Source: Hybos culiciformis (taxonomy: Eukaryota > Arthropoda > Insecta > Diptera > Hybotidae). From it: DNA of 64,000 bases. The position numbers and the translations under genes were made by a program. The stretch lies in contig OZ023273.1 in the NCBI GenBank assembly GCA_964007475.1, positions 33,912,436 through 33,976,435 of the forward strand. Reading direction: 5' to 3'. Position 1 is the first letter of the stretch; each line of letters starts with the position of its first letter. The notes below the pieces were generated by a model, which saw only the letters and a list, made by a program, of their open reading frames with translations, was not told the origin of the DNA and did no database searches. This document shows, piece after piece, positions 25,900 through 38,154 of this stretch.

Positions 25900-28800
25900 T
25901 ATAATGTATAACATCAAAATTTGTAATTAATATATTTTTTCTATATATAATGTTTTATCTGAAATTTGGATTTTTTGAAAACATAATTTTGTTTTTATAT
26001 TTTTATAAATCATTTTATATTTTCCCATATAAGTATTAAAAACAAAAAAAAAATTTTTTGAAAAAAGATTTTCTCCAAATTTTCATCAAAATAAATAAAA
26101 ATTTCATAATTCCCAATAAGTTGTTAAAAAATATTTGATTTGTAGCACAAATTTTTCTTTATTTTCATAAGAAGAGGATTTAAAGGGTATAAGAGTTTTG
26201 AAACCTTTTTTTCTATTTTTTTAAGGCTAAAAATTGTGAAATAAAATTGTAGATACACAGTACTGTATATAAAATTTTTTTTTTTTTTCATAATTTAATT
26301 TTCTCTTATCATTATATTATTATTGCATATAAAATAAAAAAAAAAAAAAAAATGTTTTCTTTTTGGTCACATTATTCTTTTTTTTTGTTTGTGTATTTTT
26401 TTTTTGTCTTTATTAATAAATTTTATGTGTTTTGGTCATTGTCTATGTCGCCCTTTAATTTTTCGTTTAAATTGCAAAAAAAAAATAAAAAAATATGTTT
26501 TGTTCATCTTTTAAGAAAAATATCTTATTATGTTATTGCTCATCCTTGTAAACTGATAAAATGAAGAAAAATATAGAATTTTTTTTTTTTTATCAAAAGA
26601 TAATTTGATAAGAGGCAAAGGCAAGCAAGAATTTTATGGCAAATTACATCAACTAACTTTTTGTGTTATCAAAATTGAGGTTCGCAAAAATATAAAAAAA
26701 AAAAAAAAACAAAATACTTATTATTTTTTCTTAAAAAAGGCCAGACATTATAATGAAATTTTAAATTGAATAATTTCAAGAGAGGTAAAAGATAAATGAC
26801 GTTGTTAAAATTATTAATTTTTTTAAAAATAACATTCTATTTTGTTTCTCTCTTTTTTTTTTTGGTTGTGTTAAGGACACTTGACTTAAATGAAGAAATT
26901 TTGTTTCTTAATTTATTTTCCTTTTTTAAATAATCTTTAAAAAGAATCAATTATCGCGAAAAAAACGAATGTCATAGGAAAACGTTAACTACATACATAT
27001 TTTTTTTATTTTATTAAATTATTCAAAATAGATAGGAAATCTTTTATGCTTTGTTCAGAAGGAGCTATACTACAATCCGATCTTCAATATTTTCGTTGTT
27101 TAATTCACCTTGCTATGCTATACTCAGAAAATTAATCAAAAACTAAATGCCAAAACGTTTTTCGTATAACAAACTTTTCATAATATTGGAGATTTAAAAT
27201 AATTAACGCGGGAAATCTTAAATGCTTAATGTTGTCAAAAGTTAATCTTATATTTATCTAAATATGTACATGTATATCTTATAAAAAACGACATGATTAT
27301 TTTAATTGAAAAATTCTTTAAAATGATCATAGAAAAAAGTAAGATTTTTGTTTTCAATCATTCAAAAATAATGTTTCCCGCTTTTATTCTATAATTAATT
27401 AATATATAAACAATTGTTGCTCAGTTTTAATATACATGTATGTATTAAATTTTTTTTTTTTTAATTATTTAAATTTCTTCGTTTATAATTTTTTGTTTTT
27501 TTTTATCTTAATTAAAATATTTATGGCAAATAGTGAACATATGTACCTACTTAAGATTTAATCTACATAAAAGACGATTCATTGAAGTCTGTTATTAAAA
27601 TAAAACAAATATTCAAAATTTCTAATACAAATTCAGTTGGAGTAATTTAACCGTGACTATATTTTGAAATTAAATTGCATTTTCATTTTTTTATTTATAA
27701 TATTGTTATTTTTTTAAATAAATTTTTTGAATTTGAATTTGAATTCATTTATATATACATAGAACACATTGTATATATTATGTTGCTAATATAATTATTG
27801 TGTATATTTTTTTTTTCTATTTTAAAGTATAAATAATATTCACGAATAATTTGTCTGATAAAATAAATTGCGTGTAATTGTTCTCCATTTTTACTTTGTA
27901 TTTTATTTAATTAAATTTATTATATTTTAACTATTTTTTTTTTCCCCACAATGAGACGTGATTTGAAAGCAAAAATTAAAAATTTAATATTTTTTTTATA
28001 AATTATAATAAATAAGTTTTATTTTTTTGGAAACCATCATAAACGCGTTGATTTGCTTAAAATAATAAATTCGCTACTCGATATTGTACCCATTGATTTT
28101 ATCAACTAGAAATTAAATTTAACTTATTTCGTTATAATTTATTAACCATTCATTAATCATAAACTCATAATTTTCACATTCACAAAACTTGACAATATTG
28201 AGAGAACAATACAAAATAATCTACCTTTTATTTAATTAAAAATGTTTTAAACAGAATTCTATATTATTTTGAAATTGAAATTAAAAGTTTTCTTGGAAGT
28301 TTCAAGTTCGGGTAATATAATCGAATCCTTGTCAATACTCAACATTAAACAAAAATATAAAAATGCTAATGTTTTCGAATCATATACTTAAATAATTTTA
28401 TTGTATGTCAATCAATCCCAATAATTCAATCCAGTCATTCAACTATAATAGTCACTAAATTGAATACTCGTTTATAATTTTGTTAATGCAGTAAGTATGG
28501 GCAATCGACTTATTATTTAAAAATTACATAACAAAACATTAAAATTAAACTAATACAAAGTGTGTACGAATAAATATTCATAAAGCTAAAAAAAAAATAA
28601 AAAAAAATGTGTATTAAATAAATTTGAAATTCTAATGACGGAATTTTTAGTGCCAAAAGCTATTAGCTAATGAAACGCACATTTGAGAACAAGAAAAAAA
28701 ATATCATAAACAAAAAACAATAATATTTTTTCCCATGTCAAAATTTTTGACAAAGTATGACATAAAAATTTTTGGTTTTTGGTTTTTTCAAACCAAAAAA

Positions 28801-31800
28801 AAACAAACATTTTAAACATACCATGTATACAATAAATATATAGGTATTACATTTTTCTTAATTTTGATTTGATATCAAGACTAACTTTGGAATTCAAGCA
28901 GAATGAACAATATGTGTATGCAACAAGTGAATTTAGATGGAATTAAATATAACAATCTTAAATTATTTTCTTACATACGTTTTTTTTTTTTTGTTTTTGT
29001 TTTTAATTACTCGATAACTTTTAAGATAATTCATGCTAATAAGTAATAAAGCTTAATAAGAAAAACCTTATTACTAGGCCTTGCCTTAATAAATATGACG
29101 AAAATCTGAAAATAATAATAAAGGTTAAAGACAATATCTGGAGATAGGTATTTCATGTTTAATGTTTTCATATTTATTACACTGAATTTTTTGTTGAAAA
29201 TAGAATTTTTTATTTTTTTAATTAAGGAAAGTCAGCTTGAAAGCAATTACATTATTTTCGATACTAAATTTAAACTACACCTTTTGTATAAATTTTAGAC
29301 TACTATTTCCAAATTTTATAAAATAAATTATAAAATTTACGGTATATTAAGTCGTTACCAATTTTAAGTTATCATGAAATATGTCTATATGAATATTTAA
29401 TATATACGACTAAAAACTGTCTAAATTATATCCACTTGAACCTTCACTTATTTTAACAAAGAAATAATTAGTTTAACTAAAGAAAAAAAAAACTAATTTA
29501 GACAAAATGGTTCTTTTAGGCAGCCTGGTAATAATAATAACAATAATAACGATTAATTTATTTTAGTTTTTATTTACTTATATGTATTAATTTCATTAAG
29601 CTTTAAATGATGTAATTTAACATAATGTGACTTGTTTCAGTGAATAATGTTAAAAGTCGTCATTAAATTTATTATTTTAAAGTTAAACTACACATATACT
29701 CTTACATAATAATTGTAAGTATAAAACATTAAAATTAAATTCTAAATTGCAAACAATAAAAAAAAAAGTATTTTTAGTTCAACTTATTTTTGTATAATAC
29801 TTTATTTATAATGTATTTCTGTATGATTTAAAAAAAAAAAAACTGACCCACCACAAACTTTTAAGGTTTAAAGTACAAAAATTATTGCGTTGAAAATTTA
29901 ATTAGCTTTATGCTTTTTTGCTTCTACTGTGACTCAAAATTCAAAAACGTAATCTTTTATAGTGGAATTGAATAAACTTCGGAAAGTTTTCGCAGCCCAT
30001 TATTGAAAAAACACATTAATTTATAGGTTTGATTTAACCGCTCAATAAAATGTCTGTTTAGGCAAAATTTTTCAAAAATATAGTTGGCTTGGATATTTGG
30101 GAGGTTGAGAGAGTTCAACACCACTTCAAATAAAAAAAGACTATCATCTAAATTCTAAATCTAAATCTTGACGATAATTTTTTTTCTCACAAGAATATTC
30201 TCCAAGGGATTTAGATGGAATAACTTGACCATACTTAATTCTGTTTTCCTTTTTTTTATATAGATAACAGGGGATTTTTTAAGGCTTCGTGACGCCTTAG
30301 ATGACTTTATAAAAAAAATGAAAGAATAAAACTCTCTAGATTTGAAAGATTTAGAAGTTGAAGTTTGTCAGAAGGTAGATTTAAATTGTTCTGCCAATTA
30401 ATACAAACAAAAAACAAAACGAACTATATCCAATCTAGAGACATTAATTCCATAAAATGAATTTCAGATTTACCATGAATATTCCATAATGGGAAGGAAT
30501 ATATATTATATATACTTTGTCATTATGTGTACTTATAGTATTATTTTAAACCTCAAGAAATTTTTTGGACGAGGAAGATCTTTACATTTAGTAAAAAAAA
30601 AAAAATTTAATAAAATATATTTTAAATATTTTAAGTTAATTTGCAAAGAAAAATTGCAATGTCTTAAAAAATTAAATTTGGAAATTATCCAAAAAAAAAA
30701 TAATAAATAAATATTTTCATTTCTTTAAGATATTTTTGATGTAAAATGAAAATTATTATTATTTTTCATTTTGTTCATTTATTTTTTAAATTAAAAAAAT
30801 TTTCAAAAAAAAAAAAAAATTATAAACAAATAAAGAAAGAAAAAAATTGACTTTCGATTTTATTTTCAGAAAAAAAGAAAATTTTAAAAGATAGAAATAT
30901 TTTTAGATTGCGAGTAAAAATAAAACTGTTTTATTGCTTAACATACTTTTACTTATCTGACGCAAATCTATGAAATTAAAGATTATATTTTGATAATTAT
31001 ATTATTAATGGATTATTTATTTATTCAAAGCCAATTAATTTATAAATTATTACGATCGTATGATATTATACTTTAAGAACGTCATTCGGCCAGCTTTTAG
31101 ATTAGCCAATATAAAGTTAAATGAATGTAAATAATAGTGCAATCACATTATCGACGTTTTTAGCTATTTTTCCGTATTATTGGTACTTTAACGAAGATTT
31201 TCTTTCACCGAGGAAGTTCAAAATGGCAAAATGATCTATATCCAAATCTATTTTAAATGTTGTTACTGCCAAATTGGTGCTTACTTTGAAAAATAGTTTT
31301 TTATGAAAATTTATGTTGAAAAATAAAAAGTATGTATATTAAAAGAACAAAAAAGGTGGTACGAATATGAGGAGCCTTATAAGTGAGAAACATATAAAAC
31401 TTAATAATATTTAACAAAAAATAAGAAAATAAACGTGTGTTAACCGCTTTTACTTATATAGGCTTTGATAATATAATGATGCAATTATGTATATTATCTT
31501 AAAATTACAGAAGACTATCTCATCTTTTCCAGGAATTAATTAAAATTATAAACTTTTTTTTAACATTCATTTTAATGTTTTATGCTCTTTTTGTTGCTTT
31601 GATATCTTTGTTTTTTTTTTGTATAATTTTGAAAGGGAAATATAATATTTATATTAAACAAAACTAAGAAGGTCTGAAACTACATCAAAGCTGATAAAAA
31701 TATAAGAAAAAAAAGTTTTAAAAACATATCGTTTTTTAAATGTATAAATAAATTTAACCTACCAGAAATTACGTAATATCTTTTTTTGCTGCAATTTTTC

Positions 31801-34800
31801 GTGGTAGACATTGTTACAAATTTAAACAACTTTCGGGCATTTCTTGTACATATATAGTATATTATATTTACATAAACATTATTTTTTTGGTTTTGTTGAT
31901 TTTTATAGGGCAAAAGATGAAGCAATGTCCTTGAGATTTCTTCTTTTTTTTAATATTTGTTTGTTTACGATTTCAAAATATTTTTAATTCAAGTTTCCGA
32001 TGAAAAAAAGGACTGATGTTTAAAAAGCAGTGCGGTTAAATTTTTTTAATAATATTTTTTTTTTTATTATAACTTTATAACATTTTGCAATCTTTAATAT
32101 TTTTATAATTAATATTAATGAAGAAAAAAAAATTTTTTTTTCAGGTATGTGTTGGTGGAACTGGGATGTTTTATTCATATATAAACAATAAGTATAAAAT
32201 AAATATATATTTTATTAATTTAAAAATTAAATTTTAATACTGAAAATCTATCTATGTTAAATAGAGTTGAAAATGTAGTTCTTGTTATATTCTTAAAGCT
32301 CGCTTAATCAGAGAATACGAATCATAACTTCAGTTTTATTATTTTAAGTCGAATTTCGAGTACTGGATACTGGAAACATTAATCGAACTGTGAAAAAATA
32401 TTTTTCATTTACGCAAAAATCTAATGAATGTTAAATCTAATAAATTTTTTGAGCTTACATTTTTCAACAATGATTATTGAAAAAAAAGATTCTAAATTGA
32501 AATTTCGTCACATAATAATAATAATAATAAAAATAATAATATTGTGCAATAACAATTATAATTATTTTTCAACAGTTCATAAGAAATTCAAGAGAAAGTG
32601 AAAATTTCTAAAACGGACAAATAATTTTAATATGTCTTTGTCTTTAACGAAATGTATATATATGTACATTTCTTTATTATGTCCTTTACGATATTGCATT
32701 TAATATTTTCCTTTAATGATTATTATTATTTTCTTGGTTAAGAAAATTAAATTCTTTCTTTTTGGAGGTTATACGTTTTCTTAACCCTTTTTTTTTTATC
32801 CCATATAGAGAATCCCTTGCAGAACATTTTTTAATAACAAAAATATAAACCTAATCGAAGAAATCTCGTGAAATTTATTTTAATAAGTGGATATGTTCTT
32901 AAACCATATAAACTGATGTAAATATAGAATAACGCATATCTAACTTGAAATAAAACTACTAAACCTATACTAAAATCTGTCAAAACTAAATTGCAAAAAA
33001 AACGAATATTAAAATTAAGTTAAATATTTTTTTTCGTTATGTGAAGAGAGCAAATATGTAATATACATACTTCAATAGCCTTCATTTTAATTTGCTATTT
33101 GAATTTTTTCTTTTTAAAATTAATATGTATACTTATAATGCATACATACATTATGTATTTGTTACTTATCTTTTTTTTTTTATAGAATATTCCTATGACA
33201 ATTAATTTCATTTATCTACCAAAAAAAAAATAAAAGGTCTTATAATATTATCAGACAGATATTAAAATTAAAAAAAAAAAGAACTTACACCTTGCAATAA
33301 CATTTAATGATTATTAGACTTGTTTTTAAGTCCTTTCAATAAAAAGATTCTATTTTTATTTTTTTCTTCTAAGAGTTCTTGAAATTAATATTTAATTTTA
33401 AAGAGCTTTTCTTTTTTGTATGAAAAAAAAAATTTTCTATCAAAGTTAAAAAATAATGTTTTTTGTGGTTTTATATAAAAAAAGAAGAAAAAAACCGAAT
33501 TCTTTGTTCTGAGCGGTAAATAGCATGGGACAAATTATGTTGTCCTATAACCTAAGGACTCCTACACGGTATATTGCAAATTCTTGAGAAAAGAAAAACA
33601 AATATACATTTTATGGCAAAACATTAACTAGAATCACTAAAAAATAAACAAAATTTTATCTTTTATTCATTGAAAACATAAATTTATTTTTTAAATGAGG
33701 GAAATATTGAATAAAATGTTGCAATTTGCATTAAACAAGCTATTATCTTCACCATTGAAAAAAAGATTAAAAAAAAAAAAACCATTTCCTAATTTATAAA
33801 AAATAATGAAATTTTTATTTTTGCATTCTTACTTATTACCTTATAAGGGGGTATTTATGTTACATTACTTTAGCTTCCTAGTTCCTAATTATGAAAGCTA
33901 AGATTTAATTTAATTTTTATAACTCAATTTTCATAAAAATCACATTTTAAAAAGTCTCTGTCTGTTCTCGGTATCTCGTAAGAAGTTTGTAAATTACACA
34001 TTGAACTTACTTTTGTTTTGCAATATAGAGAGCCCAGGAAATAAAATCGTAAAGTTTCTCATCCAAATCCACGTGAATTTAACGTAAATATGATATTAAA
34101 ACTCTTTTAAAATAATATAATAGGTCCGGCTTAAACTATTCAGAATATCTCACAAGTCTCACACATCTAAGAAAAAGCTAAATAGGATACAAAAACAAAG
34201 TGGACGAATGAAAGGACAATAAAGGGTTTTTAATCGAATCCTTCACAAGTTATAAAAATTTTTGACAAACAAAAACGTTTTCTTAAAATTAAAATTTCTG
34301 AAAGGAAATATTCAGTTTTTTTTTTTGTGGGTGCCAAAGTACGTTAAAAATTTACTTATGTAAATAAATATATATATTTTCTTTTTCTTCAAAGATCCTG
34401 TTAAAAGGATACATTGATGCATTCAAATGCTAACAAGATTGTTTATTTATTTTTCTTCTTCTTTTTTTTTTTTGTATTTTTATGTGCAATTCTTATACTT
34501 TGTAAATTATAATACTTTGTTACTAAAATAAATTCTTATGATGCGGTAAATAACTATAAGAGTAATTTTCATAAAAAAAAAAAAATATTTTCCTTTTTCT
34601 TTTTTTTTTGTAAATATATGCACCATTAAAGTGGTTTCACATTCCCTACCCTTGACACGAGGAATATAAAAAAAAAATTCTTTTAAAGAAAAATATTTAA
34701 TGATTTTTATTTTTCTTACTCGCGATTTATTTTTTTTTTTAATTTTTCATTGGGGAAAAATATAAAAGTAGTTGAAACTTTTTAATTGAAAAAAATTTTG

Positions 34801-34920
34801 TAAATAATTTTTGCATAAATTCTTCTTTTTTTTTTTTTACTTTTTAAGTAAATGTATGTGTACATTAAGAAATTGTTTTTTTTCTTATAATATACTTTAA
34901 GATTTTTGTCCAAAAAATAA
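25900..34920. other. AT-rich non-coding DNA
   Basis: No gene is supported. Around 30060-30380 the sequence is less AT-rich, with recurring TCTAAAT/ATTTAGA words and a short AAGGC/GCCTT hairpin near 30280, but no coding frame. AAT microsatellites occur at 29530 and 32512-32540. Confidence 0.55.
32512..32540. repeat. AAT microsatellite
   Basis: About nine ATA/AAT units with one interruption (AAA). A simple sequence repeat. Confidence 0.85.
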
Positions 34921-35124
34921 TTGCAAGCAAACTGCACAGAGGCAATAAATAAAGCATTGAGAAGTATTTGTCAAGAATTCACTACAATCTTTACTGCTAT
35001 TGACAAATTGAGAGATCATAGTTCATGTAAACGTATTGTAATTTTAAAAGAATATTCAACTTCTATGCGTCACAGGAAACAAACTCTACACAAACTGTCA
35101 TTTAAATTAAATGTTTATCTGTAA
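34921..35124 (+). other. Open frame with coding-like composition, unknown
   Basis: A stop-free stretch of 67 codons between TAA at 34918-34920 and TAA at 35122-35124, opened by TTG, with its first ATG far inside (about residue 48). Composition is mixed (Cys, Arg, Thr, Glu, Asp, Leu) and GC is visibly above the flanks, unlike the neighbouring Lys/Phe/Asn-type chance frames. No strong splice acceptor precedes it. It could be an exon fragment, a relic of a mobile-element ORF or chance. I recognise no family. Confidence 0.2.
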
Positions 35125-37853
35125 TTTACTTTCTATAGTAAACATTAATTAATACAAAATTTCGCAAAGAAGTTTATTTCAAAAATTTATAAGAAATATT
35201 ATAAAATTAAATAATGAATCAAGTACCTCATTACGATTATTGTAGTTAAAAAAATTTAAACATGAAGTTAAAATATTAAAATTATTAGAATAAGTTACAA
35301 GAAAAAAAAAAAAAAAAATTCTTTTATTTTTTCTTGCATAAACATTAAAAAAAAAAAGTTTTTCTTTTCATTTTTTACTTTTGAAGATAGTCTGGTTGCA
35401 GTTAATTTATTTTCCAAGCATATGAACTTAATAATTTTGGGTTAAATTATGCAGTTTTTTTTTTTTTTTGATAAATAATTATTTTTAATTTTAATAAAAA
35501 GAAGCAAAAAGTTTTTCAATTGCTCTCTAGATTTCTTTTCATTTTCATTTTTTTTTTTCTCCTCAATAATTGAAATAATTTTGTGGTTGTAAACAAACAA
35601 ATTCATTATCGCTAAAAAAATAAAAATTTTAATTTCGAATGTATGTAAAAGTTTGTATGTAGCGTATTATTAAAGTTGGAGTATTAGCATTGAAAAAATA
35701 AACAAATTTCCGATCTATCATTTGTGAATCTGAGAAATAAGTCAGCTTTGGTTTAAGATGTTATTTCAATATTGTCAGAAAATTTAATTTTAGATATCAA
35801 CAAAATTCCGATTATGAATTGCTATTTTGATTAAATTCTATTTAATTCAAATGAAAATTTTTACTTATAGTATTATTTGTAAATGAAAGCCACGCTTTTA
35901 GAATAGAACTTGACCTTAAACTTGAGTGAACTTCTCATAAATTGAAAAAAAAAAAAATTTATTTTATAAATATAAACTTCTTATAAAGCTATTATGTTAC
36001 TGAATATAAATCGCTTGTAATTTTATGCAAGAATAATTTTCATGTAACGAAGACATTATTTTTATCAATTTCAGTTTTTTTTTTTTTTTAATATTATTAT
36101 TGCATGATATTTATATATTTTTTTTATTGTAAAATATATTATTATCCTCGTTTTCTATAATGTATGTACAACACTCTCATATTTAAAAAAAAAATCCTTT
36201 TAATGTTCACCACAACACATTAAATTGATTTGTATCCATAAAAATATATAAAAAAAAAAAAAAAAATTAAAAATAAATACATTTTAATCTGCTCAGACAG
36301 AATAAGATCATTACATTTATATACGTATTAATTCATTCATTCATAAAATATAATATAATATTACCAAAGTATTAGCGATATTGTGATCTAATTAATTACA
36401 TATTTTGTGTTCAATATATAGATAAGTGTAACTGAATTCATTACAAGTTTTCTACCTATAATCATTAGATACATTAATCAATATAATTGAAGGATGAAGT
36501 AAAATACTTTATTCTATATGACAAACTATGAAAAACAAATATCGTTCCTACTCAAAGACTTGAAAATGTTAATTTTGCAGAGATGGGAATAAAATTATTA
36601 CTAAAAAACAAAATCATTTAAATTAATCTCTGAGACCTCGGCGAATGCATATAATAATAATAAACTAAAACATTTCAATAATCAAAAAAAAAAACATTCT
36701 TAAAGAATCGATGTTCTCCCCATTTTCATTTTTCATGAAGGGACATTAATATTCCCTTATATTTGTACTCTCGGTCTAGAATATTAACATGTCCGCAAAA
36801 TTCCTAAACATTTGTTTTTGCTGAGGCCATAGCCATTCTTCATAATTAAGTTAAAAATGATAGTAAAAATGATAGCAGAAAAATTTGAATCTTAATTATA
36901 TTCTACAATTTAAAGTGTACATATATCTTCATGCACATAACATAACATTTAAATAATTTTTTCTCTTTTTAAGATCACAAAAAAAAAAAAACACTGAACA
37001 AGAAAAATAAACATTAATTGAAATATTTCTCCCGGGCACAACTAATTTTGTGTAAGCAAATCCTTTTAATAATGCAATGTTTTTTCAAAGATTTATTACA
37101 AATTACACTTTATTAAGAAAAAAAAAAAAAAAAAAAAATACTAATATTCTAAAATTATATATATTTTTCATTCATTTTTCTTCAATATAATAAAAAAATT
37201 CCCAGACATGCAAATTTTTTTTTTGTTTTTTTTTGCGAAATATTTAAACGTTTTATATTGTATGCCTGAAATTATTGTCCTTGAAGGATAATAATGAATA
37301 TATATGCTTTGACGAAAAAAAAAAAAAAAAAAACTGAAGATTGGAAAAGCGATACATATTACAATAGATTTTTAAATTGGTTTTTCACATATATACATAT
37401 GTGAATCAGGGAAAACAAGGCAACCAAAAAAAAATATGCATCGAACAGAAAGGATATTCACACTTTATTTTCTTCTTTTTTTTTATTATACATTTTTCCC
37501 TTAATTTTCTTCTTTTTTTTTTTTTTTAATAATAAAATAAAGCTATATTAAAAAAGCGAAAAAAAAAACCTATATTTATCCGGCTCAAAACCATTATAGT
37601 AAAATTTATTGCTAAAGATTCCATCGTCTATTATAACAATTAAAAAAGAAAAAAGAAGTTATGTCTCGTCGGTTTCGAATAAAATCGTAACATTTCTATA
37701 CAAAATTTTCTAGAAATAGAGTAATGTTATTCGAAACAATTTTATTGAATAGAAATATTTTATGCATATACGATTATGATGATGAAGGAATTATTATGAG
37801 TGTATAACATATAACTAAAATAAAAATGAGATAAAAGAAAAAATTAAATATTA
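35125..37853. other. AT-rich non-coding DNA upstream of the retrotransposon
   Basis: I see no gene. Long A/T runs are common (for example at 36240-36265, 37115-37140 and 37315-37335). The left copy of the retrotransposon target site, TGTT, lies at 37854-37857. Confidence 0.6.
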
Positions 37854-37957
37854 TGTTTGTAAACATTGTAGATATAGAGTACTACTCATAGTTAGGGCCT
37901 TAAGAAGTAAGATGTTAATATTAATGTAGGATATAAGAAATATGATATGAAGGGAGA

Positions 37958-37965
37958 TATAAAAA
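37958..37965 (+). promoter_or_regulatory. LTR TATA box
   Basis: TATAAAAA about 100 bp into the LTR, the likely core promoter of the genomic transcript. The identical site in the 3' LTR is at 43024-43031. Confidence 0.6.
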
Positions 37966-38034
37966 GAGACTGAAAAAAAGAATTATTATTATTATGAATT
38001 TTGTGACGAACGGAAGCAAGATTGGAATTGATAA

Positions 38035-38040
38035 AATAAA
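38035..38040 (+). terminator. LTR polyadenylation signal
   Basis: AATAAA about 70 bp downstream of the TATA box. The copy that would act in 3' end formation is at 43101-43106. Confidence 0.55.
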
Positions 38041-38104
38041 TTGAGAATTATTTTAAAAGAAACAACCGGACTTTTATTTTGAGAAAAAGAAAACGAAGTT
38101 TACA

Positions 38105-38132
38105 ACATCAGGTGTGGGGTAAATGCTCCCCA
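38105..38132 (+). other. Expected primer-binding region with hairpin
   Basis: The bases after the 5' LTR do not begin with TGG as a standard tRNA-primed site would. Instead there is ACATCAGGTGTGGGG, followed by a small hairpin TGGGG/CCCCA (38115-38119 and 38128-38132, 8-nt loop). The TCAG...GTGGG spacing loosely resembles an offset tRNA-Leu-type site, but this is weak. The priming mode is unresolved. Confidence 0.35.
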
Positions 38133-38154
38133 AATTGAATTAGAATAGGAATTG

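Larger units (their letters stand above)
37858..38104 (+). repeat. 5' LTR (247 bp)
   Basis: Starts TGTAAAC and ends GTTTACA, a perfect 7-bp terminal inverted repeat including the usual TG...CA. It matches the 3' LTR at every position I compared. It carries a TATA box and a polyadenylation signal in the order expected for U3-R-U5. Confidence 0.95.
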
